A DNA stretch of 64,000 nucleotides from Paracamarosporium sp. OC-R06-R3 (taxonomy: Eukaryota; Ascomycota; Dothideomycetes; Pleosporales; Didymosphaeriaceae), in NCBI GenBank assembly GCA_019828545.1, contig JACVRA010000086.1, forward strand, positions 402,503-466,502. The letters are read 5' to 3'. How positions within the stretch are numbered: the stretch's first letter is position 1; each line of letters opens with the position of its first letter. Below are positions 36,586 through 48,072 of the stretch, piece after piece. The position numbers and the translations under genes were made by a program. A model generated the notes under the pieces. It did no database searches, had not been told where the DNA came from, and worked only from the letters and a program-made list of their open reading frames with translations.

Positions 36586-37540
36586 GATCCGACCAAACTT
36601 ATTACCCAAAAGAGAAGTTCGTTCTCTGAGGCGTTCACTCGCAGACATCACACCCGAAAACTCCAACCATCAGCTCCAGTCCCCTTTGTTCGCCATCCTC
36701 CCAAGCGAAGTCCGGAATCTCATCTTCGAACATGCCATCTGTCAAGGCATTGATCCCCGCACATCGAAACCTGAAACTCAAACTGCCCGTCTCCGGCCCG
36801 GCCACGAACGTCTTCCTGTGACAAACACAACTCTCCTACGCACATGCCGCTTAATCTACTACGAGACGCGCGCCATACCTTTGCGGAGCGCGACACACCA
36901 CCAATACGGCGACCAAGCAACAAGCTATGACGCGGACGACTGGGATCACTACCTGTTCCACCTATCCAGCCAATCAGGCCGGCATCTCCACCATCTGCAC
37001 ACGACGAGCTGGGGGATTCCAAAGTTTGGAATGCACTTGCAAAAGCATCTTCACTGGCGGAAGGTCACGTGGACGATCTGCGCGTCGAGCTGGGACTTTG
37101 ACAACGAATGGGAAACGAACTTCAGCTACGCGGACAAAATCTCCACACTCCTCACTCAGATCCTGTTCCCGGATACGTGTCGAGAAGTGACCTTGGAGTT
37201 CGAGACGCTGAGGAAGCATCCGAAGCATCGGAGGAAGCTACGTCAGGTGTCGGATGGGTTTCGAACGATACAGTTGGCGAGGCGCGACGGGTCGAAGATT
37301 TGGCTGGATGAAGATCACTGCATGGAGTACACGTGGGAGGGATCGACGTGGCAGCCTGGCGATTGGGAACACGGCCCTGGAGGCTATGTGAGCGCTACAT
37401 ACCATGTTATTCGTCTTTGTTGGAGGGCGCAGGAGCCTGAGAGAAAGTACATGCATTACGATCATTGGGATTGTTTGCGAAGTAGCAAGATGAAGCGAAT
37501 ATCTTCTGGGTATATGTCTGAGAAGGAAGAAAGTGGGTGA
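36586..37540 (+). CDS. F-box-like/2EXR-type hypothetical protein (5' exon not located)
   Basis: An open frame reads SPLFAILPSEVRNLIFEHAI, then LLRTCRLIYYETR, which is the N-terminal layout of the fungal F-box-like/2EXR family. The remaining ~200 residues are Trp/His/Arg-rich without a known domain. No ATG exists in frame before the upstream stop at 36560-36562, and translation from the TTG at 36686 is unlikely. An AACAG acceptor at 36581-36585 suggests a spliced 5' exon that I cannot place with confidence. Function unknown; the family is large and variable in Pleosporales. It belongs to the same superfamily as the broken gene near the left end. Confidence 0.6.
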
Positions 37541-39900
37541 GTGAAGCTACTGGGATGCACGACGCTATGGGCATTAATAATGTGGTCGAATTCCCTGAGA
37601 AACGCCTGCAAGACTGGAAAGTTCGGGGCCCAATACAAGTCATTCGATTTAGAATCCATGTACGATATTTCTCAAACTACGTTCCCAGATATGGAATAAG
37701 CCGACGGTTTCCATCGGTCTACTATTTACCGTTTCTCACTTCTTTCACCCCGCATGTTCATTGAAGCTGAGCACTCCTTCGTCTAGGACCCCCGCAGATA
37801 CTCAGCCTACTAGCGCTGCTTTAACAACAAGGCTAGCCTTGTTCTTGCTTTTCGGTTAAAAGAAGAGCTGGATGAGAAGCCGATAGTACGCTAGGAGATT
37901 TATAGTTTGGAATGAGCACTCTGCTCGAAGCGGACGTTTGGGAATTCTATTGACGGATCAATAGAGTGGTCGTAATACGAATGTATGAGGAGACTCTCGT
38001 AATTGCCATTGTGAGCTTCTCTAGTCTCCAGGGTGTAGTTCCTAGAGGCGAGATTAGTTACCCAGTATACGTGATGTGTGTAAGCATCAAGAATCATAAA
38101 GAATCAGCCTTTGTAAGGTACGCTCTGCATGACAAAGAGAAGACTTCATCTACAAGGCCGTATCTGCAGGTGAAAGTTCCCGGGGAACTTCTATTGCTCG
38201 GCGTGAGTAGCAAATCGACGACGACGGACGCATTCGAGGGCTCCCGTTGCATACTCTTAATTTGTTGAGATCTCACCAGCCGGGTACCACAGCATCCCCG
38301 AAGAAGGTTTTGCTCATCTCCTCATCTTCAATTTGATGAGGCGTCTAGCCACAGCTTCTCGCTTCCAGCATCGAGCGCTCGTCCTTGCACTCGATTTACG
38401 GTGAAGATGGGCACCGATCGGTCAACGAGACGAGAATTCAACGTCGGCAAGCTGCATTGGATCGGAAAAGCAAGCACACACCGATGTAGGCTGCCAATGG
38501 GGCAGGCTGCCGGCGGCCGTGATGCTAGTATAATGGTCAAACAAAGGGAGGCACAAGGAGTTTCCAAGGCTGACACTGCTCGAGCAGTGACCAGACCTGT
38601 CAAAGTCGGCCGAATCCTTGCTCGTTCAAGGGCGGTTGTGCAGGACGACACAGCTTGCACAGCATGGGCGGGCAGCGTGGCTGCAAGGCTCATGTGGCAC
38701 GGTTTGCGGGGATGTTTCGACCAAGGACGCCAGGGAGGGACAAGTTCCCCAGATCAGGCAGATGGGGAAACGCAGACGCCTCGCGTCTCGTTACGGGACG
38801 CGAGAGACGCCGTGCGGTACATGAGGAGATTAACGGCTGCGAGATGACACATGCAGACCCGTTTGGTGAAGCCGAGGGATGCGAATTCCTTTGCAGGGCG
38901 GGCTGGCGGCAAATAATGGCGCGCGCTTGCCCATGCAATGTAGCATCCCCAGGGCCAGGATGTCGGACCGACGGGTGTGAAGGTTATGCGTAGGGCCGAG
39001 TGGGTTTGGATGGATGGCTCACGGCATGGGGCTGGCGACATGGGCAGCGCCATCTGTTGCTTCATTCTGGCAGCGCTGGACGGCGGGTGGGCACAGGTGA
39101 CATTTCTTCCGGACAAGTGCCGGTTCGCTGATGCATCTGGGACGGGAAGGGCGGGCGGCACGTTTGGAGAGCAGGGCAGCGAGTCGTGGGCGCGCAGGAG
39201 GCCGTCCGAGCGGCTTCGAAGGGCTTCTGGAAGGCCTGGCTGAGTCGAGATAGCGCGGCATCAGCGATAGAGTTTGAGACGTCGGGCAGAGCGTAGCAGA
39301 CGCACATGGGCGCGGCAAGGGGCTCAGTTCCCCGACTCGACCATGCATCTGGGACGCTACCGCCGCGTGGGGAAGCGCAGTGCATGTGGTGGGCAGGGCG
39401 AAGGCGGTCAAGCTGCCTGTCCACCTCACCCTCCATGTTTCGACACGTCACAGCAGAGTAAGCCGGGCGTTGGCTTGCTTGCTGCCGTCCTGCGAGCAGC
39501 CGTCCGGCTCCGTGTGTCGAGCAACAGCGGCCTCGCATCGACGCCGCTGATGGCCCGGCGCTGGCACGGGCGGAGGGCGTGGGGTGCACTTTGCTCATTC
39601 ACTTTGGGCAAGCCGTCTCGCTCCGCTCCATGTGCAACACACGGGGATCCAGGACGCAAGGAGCCCGGCTGCCCGCTGCCCGCGTTGCTGCTTTTGATGG
39701 CACGCTTTCTTTTTCTCCATGCGTCGCCTGCTCGCCCACTCCCCCCGTGTATAAAGCAATGCCCTCCCCACACCGGCGCCCTCGTCCTCTGCTACACCTG
39801 CACCTGCACTTGCACACCAACCCACTCCTGCATCCTCGCCTCCGCCTCGCCGGATAATCCCCAGGCACCGTCCAATCTCGTCCGCCTCGCCTACGCCGTG
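37541..39900. other. Gene-poor GC-rich region
   Basis: The left part (37541-38300) is balanced in base composition with no gene. From about 38400 the DNA is GC-rich, and overlapping frames occur on both strands in most phases, which reflects composition rather than coding. The right end is C/T-rich and probably the promoter of the 75-aa ORF gene. Confidence 0.4.
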
Positions 39901-39919
39901 CATACCAGCCTTCTCGACA

Positions 39920-40041
39920 CCGTAAGTCAGCCCGCTCTGCCCTCCACCCTGCTGCCCTCTGCTTGGTCCTGCCTGCCAGATGCCAACGCATCCCCATCAG
40001 CCCTGCGCCGCTCATATTAAATCTGACTCACCGTATCCAGG
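39920..40041 (+). other. Probable intron in the 5' leader of the 75-aa ORF
   Basis: GTAAGT follows CTCGACACC at 39919, and a CTGAC branch-like site precedes the CCAG ending at 40041. A pyrimidine-rich leader surrounds it. Inferred from splice signals only. Confidence 0.45.
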
Positions 40042-40317
40042 CTCTTTTCGCATTGCATATCAGCCACCAGCTCCTCCCGCCATCCTGCCTCGGGACTTGG
40101 AATCAGCCATTCCGATTCTGCCAGCGAATTTATTACCTGTCTGAAGCCAACTCATACCGTCCTTCCTAGCGCCTCGATACAAGCCACCCTTCTCCAACCG
40201 AGAGACACGCACTGTTTGTGTCTTTGCCTACCCGCTCCACATATTTAGCCTTCCCCAGCTTTTTGCCCCGGCTTTTGCTCCACCCTCCGTCGCTCTACTC
40301 TACCTGCCAACGGCTAC

Positions 40318-40373
40318 CATCTTCCATCAAGCATCTTCCATCAAGCATCTTCCATCAAGCATCTTCCATCAAA
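40318..40373. repeat. Four tandem copies of a 14-bp unit in the 5' leader
   Basis: CATCTTCCATCAAG is repeated at 40318, 40332, 40346 and 40360; the last copy ends in A. It ends 33 bp before the ATG of the 75-aa ORF, so it lies in its transcribed leader. Confidence 0.85.
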
Positions 40374-40406
40374 TACCAACTCACTTCACCTCAACCTTCG
40401 CCCACA

Positions 40407-40634
40407 ATGCCTTCCCAGCAATCCACCAACGCTCAGCGCCAGCGCCTCTCCATCCTGACCAGCTCCAACCTCGGTCACGATATTAGCGTTGCTTTCAAGG
40501 CCTCTAGCAGCGCCTCTTCCCGATCAAGCCAGGAATTCACCGAGACGCCCGCCCCGCCTCCATCTCCGGTCGACTTCTCCTTCCCCTCGACACCCGCCGA
40601 GCATAGGAGTCGTGCTGGAAGCGAATCGAACTAG
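40407..40634 (+). CDS. Small Ser-rich hypothetical protein, 75 aa
   Basis: The frame starts MPSQQSTNAQRQRLSIL and continues with SNLGHDISVAFKASSS, a run of Ser, and a Pro-rich end (TPAPPPSPVDFSFPSTP). The ATG context (CCCACAATGCC) is good for fungi. Codon use is C-rich at third positions, like expressed genes nearby, and the leader carries splice signals. I do not recognise the family; the composition suggests a disordered, possibly stress-related protein, but that is a guess. Confidence rests on context and frame character, not homology. Confidence 0.6.
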   Translation: MPSQQSTNAQRQRLSILTSSNLGHDISVAFKASSSASSRSSQEFTETPAPPPSPVDFSFPSTPAEHRSRAGSESN

Positions 40635-43600
40635 GCCCCCACCGCAAGCCTCCAGCTGAGGGTCTTGGTTCGACGTTTGCTTTTATCATGATTGTGCATT
40701 TAGCGGGCAGGTTATTTGGCCATGACGGTCCGGAGCACGGTACGGGATTGGGATATATCAAGGGGTGGGTGGTCTTCATCACACCAGGATTTCTTTAGCA
40801 ACACACTGTATCGGCTTTCTTTCTTTCTTTGCGCGTTGACCGCTGCATTCACATTGGATTTTCAGGATTCCCCTTCTTGTTCATTGTATTTTGGTTCAAC
40901 ATAGATTTAGGACCATTGGCTCCTGTACGCTCGTGCGCGTTTGATATTCCCCTTTGATTTTTCTTTAGCTGCGCAGTCATGGATCAGAGAAATATAGTAT
41001 ATGGTAATCACAAACATCATCAACACCAACTCCCGTCACTCGAGATGCATATTACTGGTTGACATTGTGCTGTCAGACTCTGTGCAACTGTTCAGCTTCA
41101 AGAGCACGGGTGGTGTGAGGTCAGCACCCGCGCTTTGCGCAACACAAGGCCAACCCAACCACCACTCCTGCCGTCCTTCGTCTGCTCCTTCTCCCACCAA
41201 CGCCCTGCCTACCGCATAGAGAACGGCAGCAACTGTGACATTCCATCAGCTTACCTCGCACGCTACCCCGTGGCAGGGCCCTCCCCACGCGAAACCGGAC
41301 CGAGCTCCTCGTATAACGCCCGGCAGCCACGCCACTGCTCCCCATGGGATTTGGACTCGATTCTCTCACCGCCATCGCGATGATCACTCATATCGGGCCC
41401 CGCATCGAACCGCATCGCGCCGCTCCGCTCCCGCTTCGGAAACGCACATCTATCATCTGTCATCGGTGAGCGTCGCCTTCACGTCAGCCTGCCTGCCGCC
41501 CTTTTCACCCCTTTGCTACATCACCCATTTGTCATTTGTCAGGCGAGTACGCACAACGCCGCTCGAGTGCATCTGAGTCAGTCAAGGGCGAAGTGCTAAG
41601 AGCGAGGGTGGCCAGGAAGCGGTCTGGGGGTGGTGCGTGCCCCATGTATGCATGGAAGGTTGACAGAAGACAGGAAGCATCTGGAACAAATTGCTGGATG
41701 ACATGGTATTTTTGTCGCACGGCTATTGTTGGACCAGCGCGCTCTGGCCCGTCCTGGTTTCCGGGTAATAACACGTGGGCTGAATGCCTCCTCGCAGCCG
41801 TTGGCTTGTTCGCTTCGTCCACCGGCATATGCGGATGCTGACACCTTCCTTTTCGCGATCGCATACTTGTATGCTATCACCGCAGCTCCATCAACTCCGC
41901 GGCATGCATCATTCATCCATCTCGCGCGTCTCGAGCGACATGCTCGTGTGAAAAGGCACCGAGACAATTCGAGACCCCTCCCCTAGTGGATCCGCGACTC
42001 ATCCTTCCTGTTCCTGTCTCAGGCGTTGTGGATCCCCCTTCGCGTGGCCCAACGGCACTGCATCCGCCTCCCTGTGGGGTGCATGGATCGCGCTCTGGCG
42101 CAAATCTTCTGCATCGCTGATCGCCGCATCACCCAGAAAACTTAATTGCCGGCTTTATCTACCGCCGTCAATGCCTTTTCGCGAAAGTCCGCGGAAATCT
42201 TCCCCAATTCTGGTTCGGTCGCCGTTGCCTTTCGATGTGCAGAATTGAGTCCAAGGCCGGACGGGCGTCTACGCAACTGTGCCTCCTCAAGATAAGGCCT
42301 GCATATAGAGACTCTGGTTACGACTTCTGTCCGCGACCCTCGTCATCTGCAACGGACGTTGTACACCGGAGTATGCGACCATGTATTCTTTAGGGCCACT
42401 TCGTTTTCAGCCGCAACGTCATTACCACGCCTCAAAATACGGGGAAGCCTGTCCGTTCTCCATATCCATTCGCCTGGGCGAACAAGGATGCTAGGACTCA
42501 ATTGAGTTTACCCAAACTTTACCGTGCACCTACCTATAATATCAGGCTGCGCTGAAATCCGCAATTTGAGCCTATAGTATACGCCCGCTGTCAGACAACC
42601 TACTGCACCCCGCCTGCGGGTGAATCAACTGCGTTCCGCATCGAAAGAAGAAGGCCCGAATGTGTGCTTACAGTGAGGCTGGCCTAACGTTAGAGGATCT
42701 GCGTACGCACACCTTACAGGCATAGTCTACCGTCTCAATGGTACATGTACGCGTTCCTTGACGAAAGCGTACTCACCGTGTGCTGTGACTGGAGCCATCC
42801 ATGCACAGGAGCATCCTACGATGTGTCGGAGAACTATGTGAACATTGCAGTCACTAGATACCCTATCGAAACTCTAAGTCCACTTCCTTACCGCTGAATC
42901 AACCAACTACGTACGCAGCGTCCTCGGAACTTCCCTCGGATGTAGTCCATTTGCATTCCACGTCGTTAGAGTAGTAAAAACGCGCCAAAGCTACCCTACG
43001 GCAACGACAACGCCTCACCGATCACCATGATACTAGCGCCCACCATGCTCGCTGTGAGTTTTGCCCAGATGCATGTCGCTCACTCAACTGTTTCAGATAA
43101 CATTTGGTTTTCTGTTGGTTGTAGTCAAGGTTCGAGTTAGGTTCAGTTTTAATTCCAAATGCTGGGGTAGAGTTTGTTTTGTTAGCTTCGTGGTATAGTC
43201 GGTAAGTAGGTTGGGACGATGTGGGAGGAATGTCACGGGATACTAGGCATCGAGATTTGGGATCGAAGAGAGAGGGAGAGGGAGATGGCGTGGGTGGTTT
43301 TGGAGCCGCGTGTACGCTCGCATCACTGTGAGCCATGACGGGACGAATATGCTTTTTTAGTGCGTGCGTGCGTGTAGCTCCCAGAGTAGAACTATCTCTC
43401 GTACGGAACTGAACTGGATTGAACTGAACTGGATTGAACTGAACCGGATTGAACCGAACTGGATTGAACTGGACTGGACTGAACTGAACTGAATTGTACA
43501 TGCAATTCGAAACAGAATGCACACTTGCAGCATGTGTATATCATCTCATGTGCGACCGCCCTACCAGAAGAATGGCGCATCAACGCTCTTCATACTCATT

Positions 43601-43818
43601 TACACATACACACGTATTGTACAAGCAATGCGGTATTTACAAAATACTAGCGTCTACCTATCCTACACGCGTGGAGTTACAAGATACTCGTACCCATCCA
43701 TCCACCCCCTACCTATTTTACACGTCCCAATTACAAAATGCTGGTTTATTCATACATCCATTTATCCATCCATCTATCATACACACGCACGCACTCCGAA
43801 GAAAAAAAAGCCAGGGTA
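40635..43818. other. 3.2-kb region without a recognised gene
   Basis: It contains the 3' region of the 75-aa ORF gene and the 3' region of the PPR-like gene. Frames around 41100-41990 overlap on both strands and have no family resemblance. The stretch 42000-43000 contains almost no frame of note. A pentanucleotide-type minisatellite lies at 43406-43495. Confidence 0.4.
43406..43495. repeat. TGAAC/TGGAT minisatellite
   Basis: About 90 bp made of GAACT and GGATT/GGACT five-base units on the plus strand. Read on the minus strand it gives Asn-Pro-Val-Gln-Phe repeats in one frame and Ser-Val-Gln-Ser in another. That explains two apparent frames here; they are not genes. Confidence 0.85.
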
Positions 43819-46573
43819 TCAAGAAATATCGCTCTCATCCGACGACCTCGGCTCGGCAGCGCCGTCCTCGCCCTCGTCCTTTTCGCCGGCTCGTCGTGTA
43901 CTTGGGTTGTGCCCGGGTGTCTTCCGCGCACCCAGCGGTCTCCGTGTGAGCTTGCGGCGCGCGGGAGCATCGTGGTCGGACTTTAGGCTGACGTAATATT
44001 TGAGGGAGGGGAGCGGGGAGTTGTCGGAGAGCGATGGGTGGCGTCGGGATAGCGTTGGATTTAGCGTGGGAGAATCGGGTACAGGAGCAGGTGAAGCAGA
44101 CACATATTCGGGGGTGCTTGGGGGGTATGTGTGGTTGGCGAGTTGAGGATTATTGGCGGTGTCGAGGGGACGGGCGGAGAGTCTCGGTTTTGAAGTAGGG
44201 AATTCGGCTGTGGGTGAGAGGTTGGGCCTACGGTAGTAGACGTTTGCGCTGCCTTGTCTGTGGTATGTGATTTTTAGGGGCTTTGGCTCGGGTTTGGTCT
44301 GCAGCCTGGGTACGGATTGGTGCCCTTTCGATTCGAAGAACTGTTTAGTGATGTGGAAACCGCCAAGTGCTCTATGATCGTTAGGATGAACAACCATTTT
44401 CCGTTGAGTCTGTCCTACCGGTGCGTCTCGCAGACGCTTGATGTGTTCTCGGAGGTAGCTGAGGGCTAGTGGACCGGAATAGTCCATTTGAAGAGGGTTT
44501 TTCGCTTTGATTTGAGTCTCCTCCGATCCTGTGCGTCGGATCGCTTGTTGCCTCTTTGCATCGAGCATGTCGGCTTGGTCCATTAGCTCTACGACTGACA
44601 CCCAGTTCATGAAGCGCAACTCGTCAAGGGGAAGTCCTGTGGGACAAAGAGCTGCTGGTGCTACTGAGTCCTCCAGAGGCGGCTGATGTGGATCTATCGT
44701 GTATTCGTCGTAAATCTTCTGCATGTCCTCGAGTTTGGCTAAAGGTGGCTTCTCCGCGTCAAGCGACATATAGAACGGGGTATTGCGGATGTCCAACCGT
44801 TGGCCAGACATGACGATAGCCGATATATTCTTGATGTACTTGTTGAGTTCCGCGAGCTCGGCCTCGAACGCTTCTGAAGGCATGATTTTGATTGTTCCTT
44901 CGGTATGTGGTACTTCGTTGTCTAACGTTGCCATTATCATATCCTTGTGCGATGAAGGGATCGCATGTTCCTGTTCCGAAAGCTGGGCGTGGAAATAGTC
45001 CACGTGGTCTGCTTGCCTACATGCTCTGGAAAAACACGACCAATCCTTCCAGCTTATCTGCTTGCCTTCAGAAGCCGCATCGTGCGCAATCCGCGTCCAG
45101 AGTTCCTCGATGAGATCTTTTGTGCCGGTTCGGCCTGCTGAGGCTAACGCTGTCCGAAGACCAATGTTTCCTATTTTCACCCGAGCAGTTTCTGTGTCTT
45201 GCAGCGAGACGCGGAGAAGATCGGGGACGCGCAGTCTTCCAGCAAGCTGGATGAGAGCGATGAAGGCATGTGAAGAAGGGGGCATGCCGGCTTGAAGAAG
45301 TGACGATAGGGTTCCGTGAGCGAAAGTGATGATATGATTACGAAGCGATGCCATGTCTCCTGTGTAGTCTGTTCCAGGGGCGGGCTCGGGAAGAAGAGAA
45401 CCGAAAGAGGTAAGATATTGTCCCACGTGTACGGGCTCCAAGGAGCCACCAGCCTCCAAGTAAGCGTACATAGCGTTAGCGATAGCGCGAAGCAGTATTA
45501 TCCTGTCCCGTAAAGTACCACAGTCGTCCATAGTCTTCTTGATTCGGGTGATTAAATTAGTGAAATGGCCGGGCTTCAGAACACTTCCCGCACGACAAGC
45601 AATCAAGAACACAGTGTATGCTTCGCCCAATTGTCTACTAATGATGAATAACTCGAAAAAGCGCGTAGGCAATTGGGTCGGATATAGGCGTAATGCCGTG
45701 TCTAGGGCGAGATACGAGTTTTTCCAATCGTTATACAAGATACGGGCGGTCAAAATGCCTTGCAGAAGCGTGATTGGAAGGCTGGCGATTACGGTAGGCT
45801 GGCGGCGGTTGGGCACGATGGCGTCCGGAGAGAGGTGGTACTCGGCAAACGTGCCAGGAAAACGCTTGAGAGCTTCAGTGTAGAGATTCTCGAGCTCATG
45901 CAGGCGAAGCTTCTTGCCATAGGCTAGCAATTCGATAGCTGCGCCATAAACAGCTTGAGACACATGAGTCTCATCCTGCTGAACAAGCCACTGCCACAAA
46001 GCATATCCCTCATCATACTTTTTGCACTCCTTGTATATCCCTAGGATGTGCACAAATGCATATGGATGCGCCGTCAGGGTTCCTTTTTGGATGTCTTGGA
46101 TCACTTGCTCTACAAACGGCAGCAGATCTTGTGCAGAGATGCCCAGCGTATGCTGCAGACGCGCGCAAGTATGTAATGTTTGAGAAATCTTGCGGGTGTC
46201 ATCGCGGTTTAGGGCGCCTGCCGAAAGCATGCCAGGGTACAATTCTATCATGGCACGCAAGTTGCGCTCGTCACAGGCCTTGCGCATCTGCTGGAGCACC
46301 GTGGCACGGCCGTCAAGTATCTGCTGCTTTCGTGCTTGCTGCTGTTATAGAGTGAGCGTTGCCGGAACAAAGGCTATGATCGAGACATACCTGGCTGAGC
46401 TGCAGCCTTCGGAAAGCCTTCCCATCTGACTTGTATCGTCGGCCGGGTGCTGGTAGGAGACATGGCGACGGGAGCGCTGCGAACGGCGCATAGGTGCGGA
46501 GCAGACGAGGCGCGAGAAAGGGGGCCGAGGGGCATACGATCGAAGCCAGCGAGGTCCTGGGGAGTGCAGGCAT
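43819..46573 (-). CDS. PPR-like mitochondrial protein
   Basis: Exons 46573-46391 and 46341-43819 join in frame to 901 aa. The first ~45 residues (MPALPRTSLASIV, Arg-rich, no acidic residues until GRRYKSDG) look like a mitochondrial targeting sequence. Residues 80-450 are helical repeats with PPR-like spacing (YAFVHILGIYKECKKYDEGYALW is one example), then a charged region. The final 200 residues are Pro/Ser/Arg-rich and disordered. Such fungal proteins usually act in mitochondrial RNA processing or translation; the exact orthologue is not identified. It shares a 187-bp divergent promoter with coatomer zeta. Confidence 0.75.
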
Positions 46574-46760
46574 TTCCGAATGAATGTCACGGCACGCAGC
46601 ACAGTCGCGAGCGGGATGCACTTTTGGACGCGCCAAGCAGCGGCGACGAATTAGGCGAGCGCGGAGGAGACGACACCTTGTCCGCTCGTACCCAAAACCC
46701 CCGCGGCGACGACAACAGCTACGACAGCTACCCTCCCCTCCACAAACACCGTATATCACC
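46574..46760. promoter_or_regulatory. Compact 187-bp bidirectional promoter
   Basis: The start codons of the PPR-like gene and coatomer zeta are only 187 bp apart in divergent orientation, so both promoters must lie here or overlap the first exons. Confidence 0.7.
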
Positions 46761-47549
46761 ATGTCGCGGCCACTGTCCCTGTTCAGCGTGTCGGCCATCC
46801 TGATCCTGGCCATTGACGATGGCTCGCGCATCCTCACCAAATACTACTCCAACCCGCACCCACCCCAGGGCCAGACCGACTACCCCGGCCAGATAGCCTA
46901 CAAGACGGTCAAGGACCAGAAGTCGTTCGAGAAGGGCCTGCTCGGTGCGTGAAGGAATGTCGGAGAATACGGAGTTGGTCTGACACGCGCGCAGAGAAGA
47001 CAGCAAAGCAGACCACGGACATCATTCTCTACGACCAGAAGGTCATTGTCTTTAAGATGGAATCGGACGTCATGCTCTACGTGGTTGGCGGCCCAGAAGA
47101 GAATGAGGTGCTTCTGTACAGGTATGGAAAGCCAAGGCCGAGTTACATGATAGGAATACTAATTCAAGCGCAGTGTTGTCCTTGCGTTACGAGATTCACT
47201 CAACATCCTCCTCAAGTGAGTGCCACAACCACTTGACCGTATCTGAGCTGACACAATCAGAAACTCGGTTGACAAACGTACCGTGATCGAGAACTACGAC
47301 TTGGTGGTATGTGGTCTTGCCGTGTCAAGGAAGCCATGCTAACAACCGCAGTCCCTTGCTGTCGATGAATTGGTAGACGATGGTATCATTCTGGAGACGG
47401 ACCCAGTGACGGTAGCTTCCCGAGTTAGCAGACCACCGGCACAAGACATGACTTCGATGAAGAACATTGACCTCTCCGAGCAAGGATTCCTGAATGCGTG
47501 GGAGTTCGGAAAGAGGCAGCTAGCAGAGCGGATAAGACAAGGCTTGTGA
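46761..47549 (+). CDS. RET3: Coatomer subunit zeta
   Basis: Exons 46761-46944, 46995-47121, 47174-47215, 47261-47306 and 47352-47549 sum to 597 nt, 198 aa. The longin-type fold is evident from LFSVSAILILAIDDGSRILTKYY, IILYDQKVIVFKMESDVMLYVVG, ENEVLLYSVVLALRDSLNILL and SLAVDELVDDGIILETDP. Zeta pairs with gamma-COP in the COPI coat for Golgi-to-ER transport. Length fits (yeast Ret3 is 189 aa). Confidence 0.95.
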
Positions 47550-48072
47550 GGACGTGATCAGCGGTATGGCGTTGCAGGAGTTAAAATGGCAGTAGGGCGT
47601 AGTCGTGGCTGCATTGCATTCAAAGCTCATGCCATTTAAAAGGCGGGCTTGCGGTTTTTTCTCTAATCGATTGACCACGTGAACATAAGCGACAGATCCT
47701 ATCAGCAATCCTCGGTGACCGATCTGTTTATCTCACTCTACATATTCCACTCAGGTAACCTTTGAAGAACACCCTGCAACATACAAACAGAATAGTGAGG
47801 TTGCTACAAAAGTATTGCTCGCACACATCAGTCACAGCTTACCTGTTCTACCTTACGCAGGCATTTTGTTAAGGGGAGTCCTTCAATGGAGCTACGAAGT
47901 ATAGCAATGTTGCTTGCTCACATAGTAGTTGCGCAAGTGCCATAGACTAAACGATGATTCACTGCCGCTAGCTCAGCCCTACGCCACGCAGAAAGCGGCG
48001 TTCGCATCGTCATCACCCATCCCACCGAAACCCCACCAAAGCACGCGTGCCACACATTCTGCACACAACACC
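47550..48072. other. Intergenic between RET3 and RQC2
   Basis: 3' region of RET3 and promoter of the downstream gene; no other feature recognised. Confidence 0.45.

Noticed and set aside
39274..40020. 248-codon plus-strand frame and overlapping minus frames
   Set aside because: GC-rich DNA is open in several phases on both strands here; no family resemblance, and the frame crosses the leader splice donor of the 75-aa gene.
43022..43522. Frame with repeated NPVQF, looking like a repetitive secreted protein
   Set aside because: It is a translation of the pentanucleotide minisatellite; the rest lacks a signal peptide and family similarity.
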